Positions 23,911-32,734 are shown, counted from the first letter of the stretch. The stretch is DNA of 64,000 bases from Micromonospora haikouensis (GCF_900091595.1 NZ_FMCW01000022.1:62001-126000); one strand, 5' to 3'. Made by a program: numbers and translations. The notes: generated from the sequence alone by a model not told the origin.

Positions 23911-24310
23911 ATGCGCTGGGACAACCTCTCCGCTCCTCCGGACGAGGCCGGTTCCGAGCGGGCAGCGCCGGCGGCTCCACCCCTGCCGCTGGCGCTGCCC
24001 GGCGCGGTCACCCGCACCTTCGACACGCCCGGCTTCGCGGGGGCGACCTGCCGTTGGCCCTGCACCTGCGCCCCGGTGCCCGCGAGTGGTTCGCGCGCTG
24101 GCTCGGCCGGGAGCACCCGCGCCTCGTCCCCCGCTACCGCGAGCTCTACCGGGCGGGCGCGTACGCGCCGCAGGCGTACCAGCGGGAACTGGCCGCCCGG
24201 GTGCGCATCGCCGCCCGCCGGCACGGCCTGCTGCGCGCCGGGGCGGGCGAGGGCCGGCGCCCGTCGCGGAGCCGGGCCCGCCGCCGGCCGAGCAGCTCAC
24301 CCTTTTCTGA
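23911..24310 (+). pseudogene. Rv2578c-family radical SAM gene with the catalytic core deleted
   Basis: The frame from ATG 23911 gives the family N-terminus (MRWDNLSAPPDE, then LPGAVTRTFDTPGFAG). Directly after, in another frame from about 24054, comes the family C-terminus (LALHLRPGAREWFARWLGRE, then YRAGAYAPQAYQRELAARVR). The final residues are in the third frame and end EQLTLF at 24310, a QLxLF clamp-binding-like tail. About 200 residues with the CxxxCxxC radical SAM cluster are missing between the first two parts. One internal deletion plus frameshifts explains this. Confidence 0.8.
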
Positions 24311-24336
24311 GCCGGGCGGCGGGCTAGAGTCGCGGG

Positions 24337-24744
24337 ATGCGCAGCGCCCAGCAGATCCTCGCCGACTCCGCCGTGATCGCCGTCGTGGGCGCGTCCCGCG
24401 ACCCCGGCAAGGCCGCGCACCGGGTGCCGGCGCAGATGCAGCGGTACGGCTGGCGCATCATCCCGGTCAACCCGACCGTCGACGAGCTGTTCGGCGAGCG
24501 GGCGTACGCGTCGCTGGCCGACATCCCGCACCCGGTGGACCTGGTGGACGTGTTCCGCCCGGCCCGGGACGCCGTCGGGGTGGTCCGCGAGGCGGTGGCG
24601 ATCGGCGCGCCCGCGGTCTGGTTGCAGCTCGGGATCGTCTCGCCGGAGGCGCGGCGGATCGCCGAGGAGGCCGGCGTCGACTACGTCGAGGACCGCTGCC
24701 TGATCATCGAGCGGGCCGCCGCCGACCTGACGCGCCTCGGCTGA
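24337..24744 (+). CDS. CoA-binding domain protein (YccU/YneT type)
   Basis: The 135-residue Rossmann-like protein has AVVGASRDPGKAAHRVPAQM (nucleotide or CoA loop), GWRIIPVNPTVDELFGERAY and APAVWLQLGIVSPEARRIAE, the standard blocks of the CoA_binding_2 family. The physiological role is unknown. ATG 24337 lies shortly after TAGAGT, suggesting a leaderless or near-leaderless transcript. A dispersed repeat follows before the convergent dehydrogenase. Confidence 0.87.
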   Translation: MRSAQQILADSAVIAVVGASRDPGKAAHRVPAQMQRYGWRIIPVNPTVDELFGERAYASLADIPHPVDLVDVFRPARDAVGVVREAVAIGAPAVWLQLGIVSPEARRIAEEAGVDYVEDRCLIIERAAADLTRLG

Positions 24745-24788
24745 CTGCCGCCCGCCGGTGCGCCTCCTGCCGGCGGGTTGGCGGTTTG

Positions 24789-24840
24789 CAGGGGGCCCTT
24801 CCTATGCCGAAAGCGTTAACAGGGGGCCCTTCCTTGCACC
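24789..24840. repeat. dispersed repeat AGGGGGCCCTTCC, copy 1
   Basis: Two direct units, CAGGGGGCCCTTCCTATGCC and ACAGGGGGCCCTTCCTTGCA, lie 31 bases apart with CGAAAGCGTTA between them. The whole 52 bases resemble 32735-32786, sharing GTTAACAGGGGGCCCTTCCTT without mismatch. It lies between convergent genes, ending just before the dehydrogenase stop codon. Confidence 0.85.
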
Positions 24841-24841
24841 G

Positions 24842-26038
24842 TCAGAGCTTGTAGTCGCGCAGGAGGCCGCGGGAGATGATGGTCTTCTGGATCTCCGAGG
24901 TGCCCTCGCCGATGAGCAGGAACGGGGCCTCCCGCATCAGCCGCTCGATCTCGTATTCCTTGGAGTAGCCGTAGCCGCCGTGGATGCGGAACGCCTCCTG
25001 GACGACCTCGGCGCAGTATTCGGAGGCGAGCAGCTTGGCCATCCCGGCCTCGACGTCGTTGCGCTGGCCGGCGTCCTTGAGCCGGGCGGCGTTCACCATG
25101 AGGGCGTGCGCGGCCTCGATCTTCGTGCCCATCTCGGCGAGCTTGAACGCGATCGCCTGATGCTTCGCGAGCGGCTGGCCGAAGGTCCTGCGCTGCTGGG
25201 CGTACGCGACGGCCAGCTCGAACGCGCGGATGGAGATGCCGCAGGCGCGGGCGGCGACGTTGACGCGGCCGACCTCGATGCCGTCCATCATCTGGTAGAA
25301 GCCCCGGCCGACCTGCCCCTCGCCGCCGAGCACGGCGGAGGCGGGAACGGCGACGCCGTCGAGCACCATCTCGGTGGTCTCGACGCCCTTGTAGCCCATC
25401 TTGTCGATCCTGCCGGGGATGGTGAGGCCGGGCGCGGTCTCGCCGAAGCCGGGCTCCTTCTCCAGCAGGAAGGTGCTCATGTTGCCGTAGACCGAGTCGG
25501 CCCCGGTGTCGGTCTTGACCAGCGTGGCGACCACCGAGGAGTACGCGCCGTTGGTCAGCCACATCTTCTGGCCGTTCAGGACGTAGGTGTCGCCGTCACG
25601 GACCGCCTTGGACCTGATCGCCGAGACGTCCGAGCCGCACTCGGGCTCCGACATGGAGAACGCGCCGCGCACCTCGCCGGTGGCCATCCTCGGCAGCAGC
25701 CGGGCCCGCTGCTCGGCGGAGCCGTGCTGCGAGATCAGGTACGCCACGATGAAGTGCGTGTTGACGATGCCGGAGATCGACATCCAGCCCCGGGACAGCT
25801 CCTCGACCACCAGGGCGTAGGTCAGCAGGGACTCGCCCAGGCCGCCGTGCTCCTCGGCGATGGTGAGGCCGAACAGCCCCATCTCGCGCATCCCGTCGAG
25901 GATGTCGGTGGGGTACTCGTCGGCGTGCTCCAGCCGCTGCGCGTGCGGGATGATCTCCCGGTCGGCGAACTCGCGGACGGTCTCCAGGATCGACCGCTGC
26001 ACGTCGGTCAGGCCGGGCGTCTGGGCGAGTCTGGCCAT
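24842..26038 (-). CDS. acyl-CoA dehydrogenase
   Basis: The 398 residues follow the standard family layout: a helical N-terminus, the FAD loop AFSMSEPECGSDVSAIRSKA, QKMWLTNGAYSSVVATLVKT in the beta domain, and the C-terminal bundle with RRTFGQPLAKHQAIAFKLAE and LIGEGTSEIQKTI, whose Glu is in the usual catalytic-base position. It transfers electrons from an acyl-CoA to ETF. Similar proteins sit with ccr/mcl genes, so methylsuccinyl-CoA is a possible substrate, but branched- or short-chain acyl-CoA is equally open. Start ATG 26038. No ETF gene is near. Confidence 0.88.
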   Translation of the reverse strand: MARLAQTPGLTDVQRSILETVREFADREIIPHAQRLEHADEYPTDILDGMREMGLFGLTIAEEHGGLGESLLTYALVVEELSRGWMSISGIVNTHFIVAYLISQHGSAEQRARLLPRMATGEVRGAFSMSEPECGSDVSAIRSKAVRDGDTYVLNGQKMWLTNGAYSSVVATLVKTDTGADSVYGNMSTFLLEKEPGFGETAPGLTIPGRIDKMGYKGVETTEMVLDGVAVPASAVLGGEGQVGRGFYQMMDGIEVGRVNVAARACGISIRAFELAVAYAQQRRTFGQPLAKHQAIAFKLAEMGTKIEAAHALMVNAARLKDAGQRNDVEAGMAKLLASEYCAEVVQEAFRIHGGYGYSKEYEIERLMREAPFLLIGEGTSEIQKTIISRGLLRDYKL

Positions 26039-26218
26039 CTCAGCCTCCGGGGATCACTCATCGACGCGTTACTCGTGGGTAACTGAACGCCCGGTAAGTA
26101 TCGACCGCCGGGGCGGCGAGGCCAAGGCGACCAGTCCACCCAAGCGCTGTGAAAAGGTTCACCGCTGCGGGTAGCGTCCGCAATGGGCCAGGTCACGACG
26201 GGTAGCGGGAGGTGCCGG

Positions 26219-26629
26219 ATGAGTTATCCACCGCGCGAGCCGGACGAACCGCCATCCCCGTACGAGCCACCGCCGCCCGGCCAGTACGAGCCACCGCCGC
26301 CCGGCCAGTACGGCGGCCCGCCCCCGGGCTACGGGCAGTACGGCCCGCCGGGGCAGGTCCAGTACGGCCCGCCTCCCGGTCAGGGACGGGGCACCAACGT
26401 CCTCGCCGTGCTGTCGCTGGTCTTCGCGTTCGTCTTCGCGCCCGCCGGCATCGCGCTCGGCCACGTGGCCAAGCGGCAGATCCGGCGCACCGGGGAGGAC
26501 GGCGACCAGCTCGCCACCTGGGGCCTGATCCTCAGCTACATCTTCACCGTGATCGGCCTGATCGCCTGCTGCGGCTGGCTCGGGCTGGTCTTCTGGGGCG
26601 GCTCCACGGACGGCAGCTCCTACAACTGA
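26219..26629 (+). CDS. DUF4190 membrane protein with Pro/Tyr-rich N-terminus
   Basis: 136 residues. About 55 residues of Pro-Gly-Gln-Tyr repeats (YEPPPPGQ occurs twice in tandem) are followed by the DUF4190 domain: VLAVLSLVFAFVFAPAGIAL, then GHVAKRQIRRTGEDGDQLAT, and a second helix ending in CCGWLGLVFW. Two transmembrane helices; function unknown. ATG 26219 is preceded by GGGAGGTGC, which beats the GTG-type start at 26183. A second DUF4190 gene lies 1.1 kb downstream. Confidence 0.82.
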   Translation: MSYPPREPDEPPSPYEPPPPGQYEPPPPGQYGGPPPGYGQYGPPGQVQYGPPPGQGRGTNVLAVLSLVFAFVFAPAGIALGHVAKRQIRRTGEDGDQLATWGLILSYIFTVIGLIACCGWLGLVFWGGSTDGSSYN

Positions 26630-26681
26630 TCCCCCCGGCGCCCGGCGGCGGTCGACGGCCCCGGCCGGAGCCCGGCGGCGG

Positions 26682-27587
26682 TCAGCGGAACTGCGCCTCC
26701 CGGACGCTGTTGCCGCCGTCGACCACCAGCATCTGCCCCGTGATGTACGACGCGGCCGGCGAGCAGAGGAAGGCGATCGCGGCGGCCACCTCGTCCGGGG
26801 TGCCGGGGCGGCCCACCGGCGTGCCGAGGCCCTGCCGGATCTCCGCCACGGTGGAGGCGGCGGTGTGGATGGTGCCGGGGGCCACCGAGTTCACCGTCAC
26901 CCCGTCGGCGATCATCTCCATCGCCAGCGCCCGGGTCAGGCCCACCACGCCCGCCTTCGCCGCCGCGTACGCCGCCTCGGTGGGCAGGGCGTTCACCGGA
27001 CCGGCCGTGGCCGCCAGGTTGACGATCCGCCCCCAGCCGCGCTCGGCCATCCCACCGATGAACGCCCGACTGCACAGGAACGCCGTGGTCAGGTTCCGGT
27101 CGATCTCGCCACGCCACTCGTCGTAGCTGAGCTGGGCCACCGGGCGCAGCACCTCCGGGCTGGCCCGGCTCGCCAGGCCGGCGTTGTTGACCAGCACCTC
27201 GACGTCGCCGAGCTGCTCGGCCACCGCGTCGGCGAGCGCGCCGACCTCCGACTCGTCGGTGAGATCGGCGACGAACCCGGTCACCCCCAGCTCGCCGGCC
27301 CGCTCGTGGATGCGCCGGGTGGTGGAGACGATGGCCACCCGGGCCCCCAGGTCCGCCAGGCGGCGGGCGGTGGCGTACCCGATGCCGTCGGGGCTGCCCG
27401 CGCCCGTGACCAGGGCGACCCGGCCGTCGAGCCGCATGGTGACCGGCTCCGGCAGCGCCACCGGGGCGTCCTCGTCGGCCGGGCCGGCCCCGGTGGTGGG
27501 GCGGCTGCGCCGGGCCATGCCCGGGCGGCTCACGTCCCGTCGTGGTCGGCTGCCGGAGCGGTCCGCGGCGCGCGCGTCGATTGCCAT
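26682..27587 (-). CDS. short-chain dehydrogenase/reductase
   Basis: The SDR core begins at about residue 50 with [20 protein letters not shown] (NAD(P) loop), then [12 protein letters not shown], and the catalytic YxxxK in [29 protein letters not shown] and the C-terminal [12 protein letters not shown] complete the classical family. The first 50 residues are Arg/Pro-rich and may not be translated; an internal ATG ([12 protein letters not shown]) at 27437 is a good alternative start. Substrate unknown; the closest style is 3-oxoacyl-ACP reductase. Confidence 0.82.
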   Translation of the reverse strand: MAIDARAADRSGSRPRRDVSRPGMARRSRPTTGAGPADEDAPVALPEPVTMRLDGRVALVTGAGSPDGIGYATARRLADLGARVAIVSTTRRIHERAGELGVTGFVADLTDESEVGALADAVAEQLGDVEVLVNNAGLASRASPEVLRPVAQLSYDEWRGEIDRNLTTAFLCSRAFIGGMAERGWGRIVNLAATAGPVNALPTEAAYAAAKAGVVGLTRALAMEMIADGVTVNSVAPGTIHTAASTVAEIRQGLGTPVGRPGTPDEVAAAIAFLCSPAASYITGQMLVVDGGNSVREAQFR

Positions 27588-27704
27588 GCCGCGATCCTGC
27601 CGGTTCGCCCTGCTCCGGGCAACGCGGCACCCGGTGACGTGCCGCGTTTTGGGTCGCCCTGGCTACCCTGACCGCGCACCCTCGACGAGACGCGGAGAGA
27701 GCCC

Positions 27705-28226
27705 ATGACATACCCCCCACCGGCCGACAGCCCGAGCGACCCCTGGTCCCAGCCGGCCACGCCGCCGGTCGACCCGACGCTGCCGGCGAGCGGGCCGCCG
27801 ACCGGCGGCGACCCGTACGCGCCGGTCGACCCGTACGCGGGGATGAAGATGGAGCAGGCCGCGCCGGTCGCCGACCCCTACGCGGTGCCCGGCTACGCCC
27901 CGGCCGGTCACCCGGCCCCGGGCTACCCGGGATACGGGTACGCGCCGCCGCCGAGGACCAACGGGATGGCGATCGCGGCGCTTGTGCTCTCCCTCGTCGG
28001 CATCGGCTCCTGCATCACCGCGCCGATCGGCGCGATCCTCGGGCACGTGGCCCGCAAGCAGATCCGCGAGACGGGCGAGGGCGGCGAGGGGATGGCGAAG
28101 GCGGCCATCATCGTCGGCTGGATCCTGACCGGCCTGCTGGTGCTGGCGATCCTCTTCTACGTGGTGCTGATCGTCATCGCCATCACCACGAGCGATTCCG
28201 GCAGCGGAACCAGCTACGGCTACTGA
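27705..28226 (+). CDS. DUF4190 membrane protein
   Basis: 173 residues: a Pro/Tyr/Gly-rich cytoplasmic N-terminus of about 85 residues (GYAPAGHPAPGYPGYGYAPP), then DUF4190 with NGMAIAALVLSLVGIGSCIT, LGHVARKQIRETGEGGEGMA, and a second helix VGWILTGLLVLAILFYVVLI. It is a paralogue of the 26219 gene (both have GHVA[KR][RK]QIR). Function unknown. Start ATG 27705, about 40 bases after a TACCCT -10-like element. Confidence 0.83.
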   Translation: MTYPPPADSPSDPWSQPATPPVDPTLPASGPPTGGDPYAPVDPYAGMKMEQAAPVADPYAVPGYAPAGHPAPGYPGYGYAPPPRTNGMAIAALVLSLVGIGSCITAPIGAILGHVARKQIRETGEGGEGMAKAAIIVGWILTGLLVLAILFYVVLIVIAITTSDSGSGTSYGY

Positions 28227-28232
28227 CCGGCC

Positions 28233-28262
28233 CGGTGCCGTCCCCGGTCGGGGGCGGCACCG
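28233..28262. terminator. bidirectional hairpin between converging genes
   Basis: CGGTGCCGTCCCC (28233-28245) pairs with GGGGGCGGCACCG (28250-28262) with one mismatch and a four-base loop, in the gap between the convergent DUF4190 and lyase genes. Confidence 0.7.
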
Positions 28263-28325
28263 TAGCCCGCCGGCTCTCAGCTCACGGAGCGTCGGTCCCT
28301 CGACGGGGCGGTCGGCGGCGTCGGG

Positions 28326-29282
28326 TCACTCGGCGGGCGGCGTGAAGCGCGACGTGCGGGTCATGCCGGCCGCCCGGCCCTTGGCGGCGATCACCAGGGC
28401 CATCTTGCGGGACGCCTCGTCGATCATCTCGTCGCCGAGCATGACCGCGCCGAGCCGGCCGCCGGCCTCCGAGGTGTAGTGCTCGTACGCGTCGAGGATC
28501 AGCTCGGCGTGGTCGTAGTCGGCCTGGGCCGGCGAGTAGACCTCGTTGGCGGCGTCGATCTGGCCGGGGTGCAGCACCCACTTGCCGTCGAAGCCCAGCG
28601 CGGCCGAGCGCTTCGCCACCTCGCGGAACGCGTCGGTGTCCCGGATCTGCAGGAACGGGCCGTCGATGGCCTGCAGGTCGTGCATCCGGGCGGCCATCAG
28701 GATGCGCATCAGGATGTAGTGGTAGGGGTCGCCCGGGTAGTCCGGCATGAGCCCGCCGACCACCAGCGACCTCATGTTGATCGAGGCCATGAAGTCGGCC
28801 GGGCCGAAGATGATCGTCTCGACGCGGGGCGAGGCGGCGGCGATGGCATCGACGTTGACCAGCCCGGCCGCGTTCTCGATCTGCGCCTCGATGCCGATCC
28901 GGCCGACCGGCAGGCCGAGGGTCTTCTCCAGCTGGGTGAGCGTCAGGTCCAGCCACTGCACCTGGGCGGCGTCCTGCACCTTGGGCAGCATGACGCAGTC
29001 CAGGTGCGCGCCGGCCCCCTCCACGACGTCGATCACATCCCGGTACGTCCACGGGGTGGTCAGGTCGTTGACCCGGACCACCCGGGTCTTGCCGGCCCAG
29101 TCGCCCTCGTTGAGGGCGGCCACGATGTTCTTGCGCGCGTCCGGCTTGGCCAGCGGGGCGACGGCGTCCTCCAGGTCGAGGAAGACCTGGTCGGCGGGGA
29201 GGCCCTGGGCCTTGCCGAGCATCTTGACGCTGGAGCCCGGCACGGCGAGGCAGGACCGGCGGGGACGACCGGCGGCGGTCAT
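28326..29282 (-). CDS. HpcH/HpaI-CitE family lyase, candidate malyl-CoA/beta-methylmalyl-CoA lyase
   Basis: 318 residues starting RRSCLAVPGSSVKMLGKAQG, with FLDLEDAVAPLAKPDARKNI (metal-binding Asp and Glu), IGIEAQIENAAGLVNVDAIA and IIFGPADFMASINMRSL. This is the CitE/Mcl TIM-barrel pattern. Enzymes of this subgroup cleave or form C-C bonds with glyoxylate and acyl-CoA. In the ethylmalonyl-CoA pathway the enzyme makes glyoxylate plus propionyl- or acetyl-CoA. ATG 29282 is preceded by GAAGGAGG. The pathway is suggested by the MaoC and dehydrogenase genes within 18 kb, not by direct linkage. Confidence 0.83.
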   Translation of the reverse strand: MTAAGRPRRSCLAVPGSSVKMLGKAQGLPADQVFLDLEDAVAPLAKPDARKNIVAALNEGDWAGKTRVVRVNDLTTPWTYRDVIDVVEGAGAHLDCVMLPKVQDAAQVQWLDLTLTQLEKTLGLPVGRIGIEAQIENAAGLVNVDAIAAASPRVETIIFGPADFMASINMRSLVVGGLMPDYPGDPYHYILMRILMAARMHDLQAIDGPFLQIRDTDAFREVAKRSAALGFDGKWVLHPGQIDAANEVYSPAQADYDHAELILDAYEHYTSEAGGRLGAVMLGDEMIDEASRKMALVIAAKGRAAGMTRTSRFTPPAE

Positions 29283-29385
29283 GGGGCCTCCTTCCGGCGC
29301 GGCGGGCAGGCCGACGCCACCTGTTCGGCAAGCGGATGACTGAACGATCGCAAAGGTGCTTGTGACGCCACGGTAACCTCGTGCC

Positions 29386-30231
29386 GTGACTGGGGTGAAT
29401 GGGCCTGTGGAGGATCTCACGGGGCGGCGCACCGTGGTGGTGACGGGCGCCAGCTCCGGCATCGGCCTCGCCGCCGCGGTGGACCTGTCCCGCCGGGGCG
29501 ACCGGGTGGTGCTGGTCGGGCGGGACCCGGCCCGGCTCCAGGCCGCGGGCGAGCGGGTGCGGGAGGCCAGCGGCGAGCGGCCCGAGCTGTTCCGGGCCGA
29601 CTACGCGGTCCTCGACGACGTGCGGGGGCTCGCCGAGCGGCTGCGCGCCGCGTACGACCGGATCGACGTGCTGGCCAACAACGCCGGCGCGATCGTGCTG
29701 CGCCCGGTGACCACGGTCGACGGGTTCGAGCTGTCCATGCAGGCCAACCACCTCGCGCCGTTCCTGCTCAGCACCCTGCTGCGGGACCGGGTGGGCCGGC
29801 TGGTGGTGACCGCCTCCGGCGCGCACCGCAGCGGCGTCCTCGACCCCGACGACCTCAACGCCACCCTGCCCGGCTACCGCTCGATGCGCGCGTACGGCAC
29901 CAGCAAGCAGGCGAACATCCTGTTCACCGGCGAGGCCGCCCGGCGCTGGCCGGACATCCCGGCGTACTGCTTCCACCCGGGCGTGGTGCGGACCCGGTTC
30001 GGCGCGGACAGCCGGCTGGTCGCCCTCGGCATGCGGATCATGCCGTTCCGCAGCCCGGAGAAGGGCGCGGAGACCCTGGTCTGGCTGGCCAACCAGGATC
30101 CGGCCCGGCTGGTCGACGGCGGCTACTACGCCGACCGTCGACCCCGCCGGCCGCTGCGCAAGGCCACCGACCCGCAGCTCGCCGCCCGGCTCTGGGAGGC
30201 CAGCGCGAAGGCGGTCGGCGTCGAGCCGTGA
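29386..30231 (+). CDS. short-chain dehydrogenase/reductase (retinol dehydrogenase-like)
   Basis: 281 residues: RTVVVTGASSGIGLAAAVDL (nucleotide loop), VLANNAGAIVLRPV, RLVVTASGAHRSG with the catalytic Ser, and YRSMRAYGTSKQANILFTGE with YxxxK. The long C-terminus (RSPEKGAETLVWLANQDPAR) is typical of extended WWOX/RDH-like SDRs. Substrate unknown. GTG 29386 lies six bases after TAACCT, so the transcript is probably leaderless. Divergent from the lyase gene. Confidence 0.83.
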   Translation: MTGVNGPVEDLTGRRTVVVTGASSGIGLAAAVDLSRRGDRVVLVGRDPARLQAAGERVREASGERPELFRADYAVLDDVRGLAERLRAAYDRIDVLANNAGAIVLRPVTTVDGFELSMQANHLAPFLLSTLLRDRVGRLVVTASGAHRSGVLDPDDLNATLPGYRSMRAYGTSKQANILFTGEAARRWPDIPAYCFHPGVVRTRFGADSRLVALGMRIMPFRSPEKGAETLVWLANQDPARLVDGGYYADRRPRRPLRKATDPQLAARLWEASAKAVGVEP

Positions 30232-30238
30232 CCCGGGG

Positions 30239-31309
30239 CTACTGCTCGGCGTGGCTAGGCCCCGTGCCGGTGTCTGCTGCCAGCGGGGCCGCGTCGACCG
30301 GGAGCGGGGCGGGGACGGTGCGGCGACCGGCGCGGGACCCGCCGAGCACCACCACCGTGACGCCGGCCAGGATCAGCGCGAGCCCCGGCAGCGCGCCGAC
30401 CCGGGGCAGCTGGCCGAGCCAGGCCCAGGCGATCAGGGCCGCCCCGGGCGCCTCCAGCAGGATCAGCATGCTGACCGTGGTCGCGGAGACCCGCCGCAGC
30501 GCATAGTTGAACATCGAATGGCCGAGCAGCTGGGCCCCGGCCACCAGGCCGAGGATCGCCAGCCAGGTGCCGGTGTCGTAGCCGCCCAGCGGCACGCCGC
30601 CGACCAGGCAGACGGCCAGCAGGATCAGCGCGCACACCCCGTAGCAGATGGTGGTGTAGGTGGTGGTGCTGACAGTGACCCGGGCCCGTTCCCCGAGGGC
30701 GGTGTAGACCGCCGCGAACAGGCCGCCGGCCACCGCGAGCAGGTCGCCGGCGAACGCCCGGCCGGAGACGGCGAAGTCGGCCCCGGAGGCGAGCACCGCC
30801 CCGGCGACCGCCACCGCGATGCCGACCCAGACGGCCGGCGGCAGCCGCCGGCCCTGGCCCCGGGCGATCAGCCCCTGCCAGGCCGGCTGGGTGGCGACCA
30901 GGGCGACGGCGGCGGCGACCGAGGTGAGCTGGACGCTCGGCATCCAGGTCGCGAAGTGGGCGGCCAGCGCCATCCCCGACAACACGCACAACCAGCCCTC
31001 GCGCCGGCCGGCAACCGCCGGTGCGCGCCCGTCGCGGCCGGCGCCCACCGGCCCCTCGCGGTCCGCGCCCGCCAGCCCCTCGCGACCCGTGCCCGACCGG
31101 GTCAGCGCCCGGAACTCCGCCCGCCGCCGGGCCAGCGCGAACGGGCCCAGCACCCCGACGGCGAGCAGGTTGCGCCAGAAGGCGATCGCCAGGGCGGGCG
31201 CGGCGGCGAAGGCGACCAGCGGCGCGGACGACGAGACCGCGAGGACGGCCAGGGCGAGGACCCCGCCGGTCAGGGGGCCCACCGGGCGGTGGTGGTGAGG
31301 GACGGGCAC
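30239..31309 (-). CDS. EamA-family (DMT) transporter
   Basis: 356 residues with ten predicted helices in two EamA halves. The first half starts GVLALAVLAVSSSAPLVAFA, and the second carries GDLLAVAGGLFAAVYTALGE and LLGHSMFNYALRRVSATTVS, the typical DMT signatures. A Gly/Arg-rich cytoplasmic insertion of about 35 residues separates helices 2 and 3. It probably exports small metabolites; substrate unknown. GTG 31309 is chosen because AAGGA lies nine bases upstream; a TTG at 31318 would leave no spacing. It converges with the SDR with seven bases between stop codons. Confidence 0.85.
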   Translation of the reverse strand: MPVPHHHRPVGPLTGGVLALAVLAVSSSAPLVAFAAAPALAIAFWRNLLAVGVLGPFALARRRAEFRALTRSGTGREGLAGADREGPVGAGRDGRAPAVAGRREGWLCVLSGMALAAHFATWMPSVQLTSVAAAVALVATQPAWQGLIARGQGRRLPPAVWVGIAVAVAGAVLASGADFAVSGRAFAGDLLAVAGGLFAAVYTALGERARVTVSTTTYTTICYGVCALILLAVCLVGGVPLGGYDTGTWLAILGLVAGAQLLGHSMFNYALRRVSATTVSMLILLEAPGAALIAWAWLGQLPRVGALPGLALILAGVTVVVLGGSRAGRRTVPAPLPVDAAPLAADTGTGPSHAEQ

Positions 31310-31429
31310 GGGAAGCAATCCTTACACGAGCAGCGCGACGACCACCCGTCACCACAGAACGTCAGCGTTCGATTACGATCGTCACATCCGCCGGCGACCC
31401 TCCCCCTCGACGTCCGGAGGCACTCCCCC

Positions 31430-32128
31430 ATGCCCGTTTTTCGTGCGGTGCTGTTCGACTTCTTCGGCACGCTCACCCGTTGCGTGCAACGCGGTGCGGC
31501 CCACCGGTCCACCGCCGAGCTGCTCGGCTGCCCGGTCGACGCGCTCGTCGACGTGCTCGACCGCAGCTACTATCAGCGGGCCAGCGGGCGGTTCGGCGAC
31601 GCCGTGGCGACCCTGCGCTGGGTGTGCGCGCAGGCGGGCGTACACCCGCCGGAGAGTGCGCTGCGCGCGGCCGTCGCCGCCCGGCAGCGGGCGGTCCGCG
31701 CGGACACCCGGCTGCGCGACGAGGCGGTGCCCGTGCTGACGGCGCTGCGCGCGGCGGGCGTACGCACCGGCCTGGTCAGCGACTGCACCCACGAGCTGCC
31801 GGAGTTCCTGCCGCAGCTGGCCGTGGCCCCGCTGCTCGACGTGCGGGTCTTCTCGGTGCAGCTCGGCCGCTGCAAGCCCGACCCGGCGCTCTACCTGTCG
31901 GCGTGCGGCCCGCTCGGGCTTTCCCCGCGCGACTGCCTGTACGTCGGCGACGGCGGCAGCCAGGAGCTCACCGGCGCGCGGCGGGCCGGCATGACGGCGG
32001 TGCGGCTGGCCGCCCCGGACCTCGCCGAGCACATGGTCTTCAACGCCGAGCCGGCCTGGGACGGGCCGGAGCTGGGCTCGCTGAGCGACGTCCTCGACCT
32101 GGTGGACCCGGTCGCCGTGCCGGCCTGA
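31430..32128 (+). CDS. HAD-family hydrolase
   Basis: 232 residues with the four HAD motifs: VLFDFFGTLT (nucleophile D10), GLVSDCTHELPEF (motif 2), QLGRCKPDPALY with Lys (motif 3) and LYVGDGGSQELTGARRAGM (motif 4). The second position after the nucleophile is Phe, not Asp, as in dehalogenase-like and some phosphatase members, so a general-acid Asp is missing. Substrate unknown. ATG 31430, with GGAGG about 13 bases upstream. It is divergent from the transporter. Confidence 0.85.
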   Translation: MPVFRAVLFDFFGTLTRCVQRGAAHRSTAELLGCPVDALVDVLDRSYYQRASGRFGDAVATLRWVCAQAGVHPPESALRAAVAARQRAVRADTRLRDEAVPVLTALRAAGVRTGLVSDCTHELPEFLPQLAVAPLLDVRVFSVQLGRCKPDPALYLSACGPLGLSPRDCLYVGDGGSQELTGARRAGMTAVRLAAPDLAEHMVFNAEPAWDGPELGSLSDVLDLVDPVAVPA

Positions 32129-32147
32129 CCCGCCTGCGGCGGGCCGG

Positions 32148-32663
32148 TCAGCGGCGGCGGACGCGGTGCAGCCGGAACGGTCGCCGGGTGGCCCGGACCG
32201 CCGGGGTCGCCCGGGGCGGCTCCGCCAGCGAGGCGTCCGGCAGCCGGTCCCCGGCGGCCGGTTCGCCGGCCGGGGTGAGCCGGACCAGGGCGCAGTCGTC
32301 GGCGGCCCACCGCTGCACCAGGTCGGCCGCGGAACCGGGGGCGTTGAGCCGCTTGGCGGCGACCGCCGGGGCCAGGGCCGTCCACTCCTCGGTGCCCGGG
32401 GCCAGCCGGGTCACCCGGGCCGGCCAGGTGACGATCCGGCCGCCGTGGTCGCCGCGCAGCGTCACCTGCGCCTCGGCCGCCTCCGCGAGCCCGGGCGCGG
32501 CCTGCTCGCCGGGGCCGCTCACGACCAGGAGCGACCCTGGCGACGGTACGCACCACAGCGCCCGCGCCGGCCCGCCCGCGACGCCCACCCAGGCGACGGC
32601 GGCCTTCTTCACCGCCTCGTCGACCAGGGGCGTGCCGAGCCACCCGTCCACCTCGTCAGTCAC
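32148..32663 (-). CDS. hypothetical protein, possible split-barrel flavin-binding fold
   Basis: 171 residues with alternating beta strands: KKAAVAWVGVAGGPARALWC, SLLVVSGPGEQAAPGLAEAA, QVTLRGDHGGRIVTWPARVT. This pattern resembles PPOX/split-barrel proteins but there is no decisive motif. The C-terminus is Arg-rich. GTG 32663 is preferred because GGAGG lies eight bases upstream, over the GTG or ATG at 32687-32681. Convergent with the HAD gene. Function unknown. Confidence 0.6.
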   Translation of the reverse strand: MTDEVDGWLGTPLVDEAVKKAAVAWVGVAGGPARALWCVPSPGSLLVVSGPGEQAAPGLAEAAEAQVTLRGDHGGRIVTWPARVTRLAPGTEEWTALAPAVAAKRLNAPGSAADLVQRWAADDCALVRLTPAGEPAAGDRLPDASLAEPPRATPAVRATRRPFRLHRVRRR

Positions 32664-32734
32664 CCCGGCATCCTCCCGCATGCCCACCGGCCCGCGCGAG
32701 CGTACGGCGACGCCGTCCCGCCCATCGCGGGTGA

